From an uncultured Collinsella sp. (GTDB lineage Bacteria > Actinomycetota > Coriobacteriia > Coriobacteriales > Coriobacteriaceae): a DNA stretch of 6,612 nucleotides. The notes beneath the pieces were generated by a model, which was not told the DNA's origin, ran no database searches, and saw only the letters and a program-made list of their open reading frames with translations. Shown here piece by piece: positions 3,801 through 6,612 of the stretch. Both the position numbers and the translations under genes were made by a program. The number at the start of each line of letters is the position of its first letter. Positions within the stretch are counted from its first letter, which is position 1. The stretch covers positions 1 through 6,612 of the forward strand of contig URTP01000112.1 of the NCBI GenBank assembly GCA_900550835.1, given 5' to 3'.

Positions 3801-6612
3801 TCTGACGACTGGGAGGGCGTCTTCTCCAACCTGCCGCAGCGTGATGCTTTCGGCGCCGTGATCGACTACACCGTGGCCGAGGACCCCGTCGAGGGCTACA
3901 GCTCCAAGGTCTCCGGCGACGCCGAGCGCGGCTTCACCGTGACCAACACTGTGAAGACGGGCGAGCTCGATGTCTCCAAGACCGTCGTGGCGCGCGAGGG
4001 CCTGGCGGTCGACGCGGACAAGATATTTAAGTTTGTGGTTGAGGCCACCGATGCCATGGGCCGCAAAGTATCCGGCACCTACGGTGACGCGACGTTCGAG
4101 GACGGCAAGGCGACCCTCAAGCTCAAAGATGGCCAGACGGCGAGGATTACGGGGCTGCCCGCGGGAACTGCCTACACGGTGACCGAACGTGCCGCCGAGG
4201 GCTACACGACCGCGGTGAACGGAGCCGAGGGATCCAGGGCCGAGGGCTCCATCTCGGCCGATCAGGTCGCCTCCGCCGCCTTCACCAACACCTTCGACCC
4301 CGCCCCCGCCACGGCGTCCGTCCCCGAGCTCACCAAGGTGCTCGCTGGAGGCCGCAAGCCCGGCCTCCGGGAGGGGGAATTCACCTTCGAGCTCTCCCTC
4401 ACCGATGGCGCGGGCAATGTTCTCGAGGGCTACCCAATCGAGGCGAAGAATGACAGGGACGGCAAGGTTTCCTTTGGCGAGCTCAGCTTCACCAATCTGG
4501 GCACCTACCACGCGACCGTGACCGAGAAAGCAAGCGGCGATGTCCTGATTGAGGACGACGCGCATGCCTACACCTTCGACATCGCGGTGACTCAGACCGG
4601 TGCCGGCCTTAAGGCCGAGATCTCCAACGAGCGGGGCAAGAAGACTTTCACCAACACCTTCACGCCGCACGACAACACCAAGACCGTCACCAAGGCGGAC
4701 GCCTCGGGCGCCAAGGTCGATGTGGATGGCAAGCCGGTGGGCGTGGGCGATATCCTCACCTATACCATCGGCTGGGCCAATAACAGCGTCGACGACAGGG
4801 GCGCCGCGCAGGCGGCCGACGTGACGGTGACCGATGTCCTGCCCAAGGGCGTTAACTATGTTGAGGGTTCTGCCGACGGTGCCGCCTACGACGCCGCGAC
4901 GCGCACCCTTACCTGGTCGCTCGGCGAGCAGGCTGCGGGCGCCACGGGCACGCTCAGCTTTGACGTGAAGGTCTCCGCCGAAGCCGCCGTGGTCGACGAC
5001 ATCTCCAACACCGCCACGGTCAAGGTGGGGGAGAACGAATCCCAGACCAACACGACCCACAACAGCGTGCCCCGCGGGGGCAACCTCACCGTCAATAAGA
5101 CGGTCGTCGGCGGCGACAGCCAGCGCGAGTTCGGCTTTACGGTCGCGCTGACCGACGGGGACGGCGAGCCCGTCTCTGGCACCTTCGGCAAGGGCGAGCA
5201 CGCCGTGACGTTCGCGGGCGGCAAGGCGAACTTCACGCTTAAGGATGGCGGGGAGAAGATCATCTCCGGCCTACCCGTGGGCGCGCGCTACACCGTGACC
5301 GAGGATGCCGCCGAGGGCTACACGACCGCGGCCGAGGGGGCCGAGGGCACCGTGACCGAGGCAGGCGCGACTGCAGCGTTCACCAACACGTACGGAACGG
5401 CCACCGAGGGCAGGGACGTCTCCACCGCGGGACTCTTCACCAAGACGCTCGAGGGCCGCGACTGGGCGGAGGGCGATAGCTTTCAGTTCGCGCTCACGGG
5501 CGAGGGCGGCGCTCCCATGCCCGATGGCTCTGCCGACGGCTCCAAGACCGTCGATAGGGTCGCCTTCGGCTTCGGCCCCATCCGCTACATGCTCGACGAC
5601 ATCAAGGACGCCGAGTTTGCCGAGGTCGGCGGCAAGCGCGTGCGCGCCAAGACCTTCACCTACACGGTGCGCGAGGTCAGGCCCGATGACGGCTCCGCCA
5701 TCGCCGGCGTGGCCTACGACGACCACGTCGCCACGATGACGGTGACCGTGACCGACGACGGCTCCGGCAACCTCACGGCCACGACGCCCGCGATCGCGGA
5801 GGTGAGCGGCGGCGACTTCGTCAACACCTACACGACCGAGCTCGACTACTCGGCCCGCGCGGGAGTGCGCCTGTCCAAGACGCTTTCCGGCCGCGCCATG
5901 GAGGCGGGGCAGTTCGCCTTCACCGTGACCGCGGACGCCGAGACGGCCGCCAAGCCCGGCCTCAAGACCGACAAGGACGCCTACGTCGTGGCCGCGGCTG
6001 ACGATGGGAAGGCCGACCTGGTCGACCTCATCGGCGCTGCTTCGGGCAGCGATGTGAAGTTCACCGACGCCGACGCGGGCAAGACCTACAGCTTCACCGT
6101 CACCGAGACCAAGCTCGGCGGCGAGGGCTACACCAACGACACCGTGCCGCGCACGGTGACCATCGCGCCCGCCTACGATACCGCGACGGGCAAGCTCATG
6201 GTCACGACCACGGTTGCCAAGGACGGCGTCGAGGTCGCCCGCAGCGAGGTCTCCACGGCAGATGACGCCATGGCGACGCCCGCGCCCGTGACGGTCGCGT
6301 TCCAGAACTCCTACGAGGCCACCGGAACGCTCGGCGGCGAGGGCGGCGCGGTTATCAACGCCACCAAGACGCTGGCGGGCCGCGCCGCGGCGGCGGGCGA
6401 GTTCTCGTTCTCCGTCCGCGATGCCCAGGGCGACGTGGTCGCGACCGCGGCCAACCAGGCCTCCGGCGACGGCGAGGCCGCGGGGCTCGCGTTCTCGCCC
6501 ATCGCCTACACCACCGACTCGCTTAAGCAGATGGTGGCGGACGGTACCGCCACCAAGGCCGCCGATGGCTCCTGGGTCATTCCCTATACCGTTTCCGAGG
6601 ACGGCACGGACC
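723..6612 (+). CDS. Giant modular surface adhesin: signal peptide, BspA LRRs, beta-helix, Cna_B and pilin isopeptide array (3' end outside window)
   Basis: A secreted, probably wall-anchored adhesin; 1963 residues are visible and the frame is still open at the window edge. Order: signal peptide (1-38); BspA-type LRR_5 domain (about 57-457); right-handed parallel beta-helix of MTGG-type turns (about 463-989); Cna_B domain (about 991-1079); DUF7601-like domain (1082-1190); FctA-like domain (1200-1312); DUF11 domain (1313-1450); DUF7601-like (1455-1556); then FctA/Spy0128-like domains at 1570-1702, 1715-1863 and 1880 onward (cut). Established for these families: LRR and beta-helix regions bind ligands, while Cna_B/FctA domains form Lys-Asn isopeptide bonds catalysed by Glu and build rigid stalks. 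The inferred design is a binding tip on a stalk. The start is TTG 723, supported by its Shine-Dalgarno site and a clean signal peptide. Oddities are nine G in the signal-peptide codons, a composition change between tip and stalk, and repeated stalk modules. A C-terminal LPXTG-type anchor is expected but not visible. The ligand is unknown. Confidence 0.93.
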   Translation, partial: MERKVFGGGGQRVAALCLALVLGFGCLSVGATAGVAYAATESRTAYTAEEFEITQDGVTYSCETTDKGTAEITCIVADDSVTAVSVPSSIEHGGQTYKVTELAFSSGIVAKNVEQLTLPDTLENVRGWYFRKFAKVKELHIPGSIKDFSCTLQNAGSLEKLYFDEGVEKISANSMVTGCKSLSEIDLPSTLKMISGPSAFGGATALTSIEFPKDVAFADTITGLLKGCTSLTSVSLPASVTKIPSHMFDGCTSLTSVTALSEIESIGDGAFQNCSSLTGIDFPGTLTSIGSSAFQGCASLVSVPNLSKVTNMGWGAFYKCEKLRASVDLSSLQSVPGYAFCYAPVKIVGLCDSLQSIGDWAFIWSNVAVQLPETLEKIGNYAFYGGTLPEQLSIPDSVTSVGTAAFSGVDGVKDVTIGRGLTKIPSGMFDDSTVQKITIENSMDDITGSENLPSSGVDIVYTRESIDDGVGATVSDGSTKTLQDLVDKAPDGEETVITLKKHVKLGSTLTIPVGKMIKITSDEPYTILATKNSGVSVLVNVAERASLELSGKASLRGRYNKGAIISSRGAVVLSDEAVVYDGTTSGDSTGTVDVSGENASLTMTGGVIEQCELRHSYCGIVRASSGAHVVMRGGVIRNNGVVTGATNCYWLTSSGVILWGNARFDMSGGRIEGNNGYRGSAVLAYGQGKGENQRAKFTMTGGQISGNRSSRLEAAYDPSGAVHIEGNAEFTMTGGKIENNVASGKGKGGGVCVVDPGCQNSEKGNTAFIMQGGSISGNSASAGGGVYTYSNDVWLSAGMIEGNTAWSMGGGVYSEGNEYLGYSTLHIENACVVDNHADKQGGGMWFCPTGDAKVYVQDGGLIARNTADEAGDDFVFTGAKDAKYKLTLANRAPGGGKVSWYRDGGLFNPEGTTAATNPKIPRFSPDGDNGEPLSFTDATPNVALKSVMSEDVYNLGGGQTSLTISGNTAPLGGGIGANGGVVIGKSENINIPIEKVWENPRIPHPDKVKVNLKNGDTVIDSITLSESDDWEGVFSNLPQRDAFGAVIDYTVAEDPVEGYSSKVSGDAERGFTVTNTVKTGELDVSKTVVAREGLAVDADKIFKFVVEATDAMGRKVSGTYGDATFEDGKATLKLKDGQTARITGLPAGTAYTVTERAAEGYTTAVNGAEGSRAEGSISADQVASAAFTNTFDPAPATASVPELTKVLAGGRKPGLREGEFTFELSLTDGAGNVLEGYPIEAKNDRDGKVSFGELSFTNLGTYHATVTEKASGDVLIEDDAHAYTFDIAVTQTGAGLKAEISNERGKKTFTNTFTPHDNTKTVTKADASGAKVDVDGKPVGVGDILTYTIGWANNSVDDRGAAQAADVTVTDVLPKGVNYVEGSADGAAYDAATRTLTWSLGEQAAGATGTLSFDVKVSAEAAVVDDISNTATVKVGENESQTNTTHNSVPRGGNLTVNKTVVGGDSQREFGFTVALTDGDGEPVSGTFGKGEHAVTFAGGKANFTLKDGGEKIISGLPVGARYTVTEDAAEGYTTAAEGAEGTVTEAGATAAFTNTYGTATEGRDVSTAGLFTKTLEGRDWAEGDSFQFALTGEGGAPMPDGSADGSKTVDRVAFGFGPIRYMLDDIKDAEFAEVGGKRVRAKTFTYTVREVRPDDGSAIAGVAYDDHVATMTVTVTDDGSGNLTATTPAIAEVSGGDFVNTYTTELDYSARAGVRLSKTLSGRAMEAGQFAFTVTADAETAAKPGLKTDKDAYVVAAADDGKADLVDLIGAASGSDVKFTDADAGKTYSFTVTETKLGGEGYTNDTVPRTVTIAPAYDTATGKLMVTTTVAKDGVEVARSEVSTADDAMATPAPVTVAFQNSYEATGTLGGEGGAVINATKTLAGRAAAAGEFSFSVRDAQGDVVATAANQASGDGEAAGLAFSPIAYTTDSLKQMVADGTATKAADGSWVIPYTVSEDGTD
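744..752 (+). repeat. Homopolymeric G9 tract in signal-peptide codons (candidate phase-variation tract)
   Basis: Nine consecutive G lie at codons 8-10 of the adhesin, upstream of the hydrophobic core. As written, the tract keeps TTG 723 in frame with the rest of the protein. Adding one G would lead to TGA at 875-877; losing one would lead to TGA at 895-897. Such placement is the classic pattern of slipped-strand contingency loci in surface genes of other bacteria; its operation here is inferred. Confidence 0.55.
891..2090 (+). repeat. BspA-type leucine-rich repeat block (LRR_5)
   Basis: Residues about 57-457. It opens with the usual cap, DGVTYSCETTDKGTAEITC and then YKVTELAFSS, followed by about a dozen repeats of roughly 22-24 residues with the pattern I-x-x-x-A-F-x-x-C-x-x-L-x-x-(I/V)-x-(L/F)-P-x-(S/T). 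Clear copies are SIGDGAFQNCSSLTGIDFPG, SIGSSAFQGCASL, KIGNYAFYGG and SVGTAAFSG. BspA-like LRRs mediate binding to host matrix proteins or to other bacteria in characterised members. Copies become irregular toward the end (from about residue 350), where the conserved Cys is lost. Confidence 0.9.
2110..3690 (+). repeat. Right-handed parallel beta-helix with MTGG-x-I-x-x-N turns
   Basis: Residues about 463-989. An entry segment (TLQDLVDKAPDGEETVITLK, then ITSDEPYTIL) resembles the start of pectate-lyase-fold helices. Repeated turns follow: LTMTGGVIEQC, VVMRGGVIRNN, FDMSGGRIEGN, FTMTGGQISGN, FTMTGGKIENN, FIMQGGSISGN, WLSAGMIEGN and VQDGGLIARN, with interspersed GGGVY/GGGM loops (SAGGGVYTYS, MGGGVYSEG, QGGGMWF). 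The Asn ladder and GG turns are typical of beta-helix surface proteins. No catalytic residues of pectate or polysaccharide lyases are apparent, so a binding or spacer role is more likely than an enzyme. A last isolated turn, LTISGNTAPLGGGIG, sits near 3607 after a less regular stretch. Confidence 0.85.
3687..3953 (+). other. Cna protein B-type (Cna_B) domain
   Basis: Residues about 989-1077. It starts INIPIEKVWEN, contains ITLSESDDWEGVFSNLP and YTVAEDPVEGY, and closes with FTVTNT, the standard Cna_B layout. Predicted isopeptide residues are Lys995 (in EKVW) and Asn1075 (in VTNT), with Glu1053 (in VAED) as the catalytic acid. It joins the beta-helix to the pilin-type stalk. Confidence 0.88.
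3960..4656 (+). other. Stalk modules A1 (DUF7601-like) and B1 (FctA-like)
   Basis: A1 (residues about 1080-1190) begins GELDVSKTVVA and runs through LKDGQTARITGLPAGTAYTVTE to AFTNTF; its predicted triad is Lys1086, Glu1155, Asn1189. B1 (about 1200-1312) begins PELTKVLAGGRK, contains GEFTFELS and TYHATVTEK, and ends FTNTF; its predicted triad is Lys1205, Glu1268, Asn1311. The TKVLAGGRK in B1 is a drifted form of the TKTLxGR motif seen in later B modules. Both families are beta-sandwich pilin-like folds with an internal Lys-Asn bond. Confidence 0.82.
4190..4215 (+). repeat. 26-bp direct repeat, copy 1 (in stalk module A1)
   Basis: Exactly matches bases 5306-5331. It encodes the AAEGYTTA segment just after the catalytic Glu of module A1. 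The copies are 1116 bases apart, a multiple of three. Confidence 0.85.
4659..5073 (+). other. DUF11-type (conserved-repeat) domain
   Basis: Residues about 1313-1450. The segment VGVGDILTYTIGWANNS followed by VTVTDVLPKGVNYVEGSADG, RTLTWSLGEQAAG, LSFDVKVS and ISNTATV is the DUF11 pattern of Gram-positive surface stalk proteins. It interrupts the alternation of A and B modules. It ends near THNSVPRGG, where the next A module begins. Confidence 0.85.
5076..6612 (+). other. Stalk modules A2, B2, B3 and partial B4
   Basis: A2 (residues about 1452-1556) starts GGNLTVNKTVVGG; triad Lys1459, Glu1527, Asn1555. B2 starts LFTKTLEGRDW and ends FVNTYTT; triad Lys1574, Glu1651, Asn1701. B3 starts VRLSKTLSGRAMEAGQF and ends FQNSYEA; triad Lys1719, Glu1795, Asn1862. 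B4 starts NATKTLAGRAAAAGEF; Lys1882 and Glu1959 are visible, and the Asn lies beyond the window. The TKTLxGR...G-x-F-x-F motif marks the FctA/Spy0128-like pilin isopeptide domain. Codons here are strongly GC-ending. Confidence 0.85.
5306..5331 (+). repeat. 26-bp direct repeat, copy 2 (in stalk module A2)
   Basis: Exact copy of 4190-4215, at the equivalent position in module A2. Flanking codons (for example GCCTACACGGTGACCGAA and CGCTACACCGTGACCGAG upstream) are similar but not identical, so the modules are diverged paralogous copies that share a conserved core. Confidence 0.85.

Noticed and set aside
1638..5201. Minus-strand open frame of 1187 codons opposite the adhesin
   Set aside because: It lies wholly antisense to a + strand frame with clear domains. 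Its translation has no recognisable motif, and the antisense frame is free of stops because of GC-rich, G-starting and C-ending codons in the sense gene. No Shine-Dalgarno site was noted at its start.

Overview
The window looks like high-GC, Gram-positive-type chromosomal DNA, probably from a gut or oral actinobacterium of the Coriobacteriia (Collinsella/Olsenella/Atopobium-like). The basis is GC-rich coding sequence combined with a very large secreted protein carrying BspA-type leucine-rich repeats and a train of Gram-positive pilin-like isopeptide domains. This assignment is an inference; no rRNA or other taxonomic marker is present.

Layout. Bases 1-390 are the C-terminal end of a type I glycerate kinase (+ strand). 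Bases 391-722 are an AT-richer intergenic stretch. It holds a plausible 57-residue minus-strand gene (454-627) with its own Shine-Dalgarno site. This gene converges on the kinase and diverges from the next gene, leaving a 95-bp divergent control region (628-722). From a TTG codon at 723 one uninterrupted + strand frame runs to the last base of the window (1963 codons, no stop). It encodes the N-terminal part of a giant modular cell-surface adhesin.

The adhesin reads in order: a signal peptide interrupted at DNA level by a run of nine G; a BspA/LRR_5 leucine-rich repeat domain; a long right-handed beta-helix made of MTGG-x-I-x-x-N repeats; a Cna_B domain; then an array of pilin-type isopeptide domains (DUF7601-like = A, FctA/Spy0128-like = B) in the order A-B-DUF11-A-B-B-B, the last cut by the window edge. 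Almost every isopeptide module shows a complete Lys/Glu/Asn set, which predicts a covalently self-stabilised stalk holding the LRR and beta-helix tip away from the cell. The end of the protein, where a sortase motif would be expected, is outside the window.

The most interesting signals are: the poly-G tract in the signal-peptide codons, a candidate phase-variation switch (gain or loss of one G meets a stop within about 150 bases); a 26-bp exact direct repeat whose 1116-bp spacing is a multiple of three, so recombination would shorten the stalk in frame; and a sharp compositional change between the tip and stalk portions, suggesting domain shuffling. The very long minus-strand open frame opposite this gene is judged to be a codon-bias shadow.
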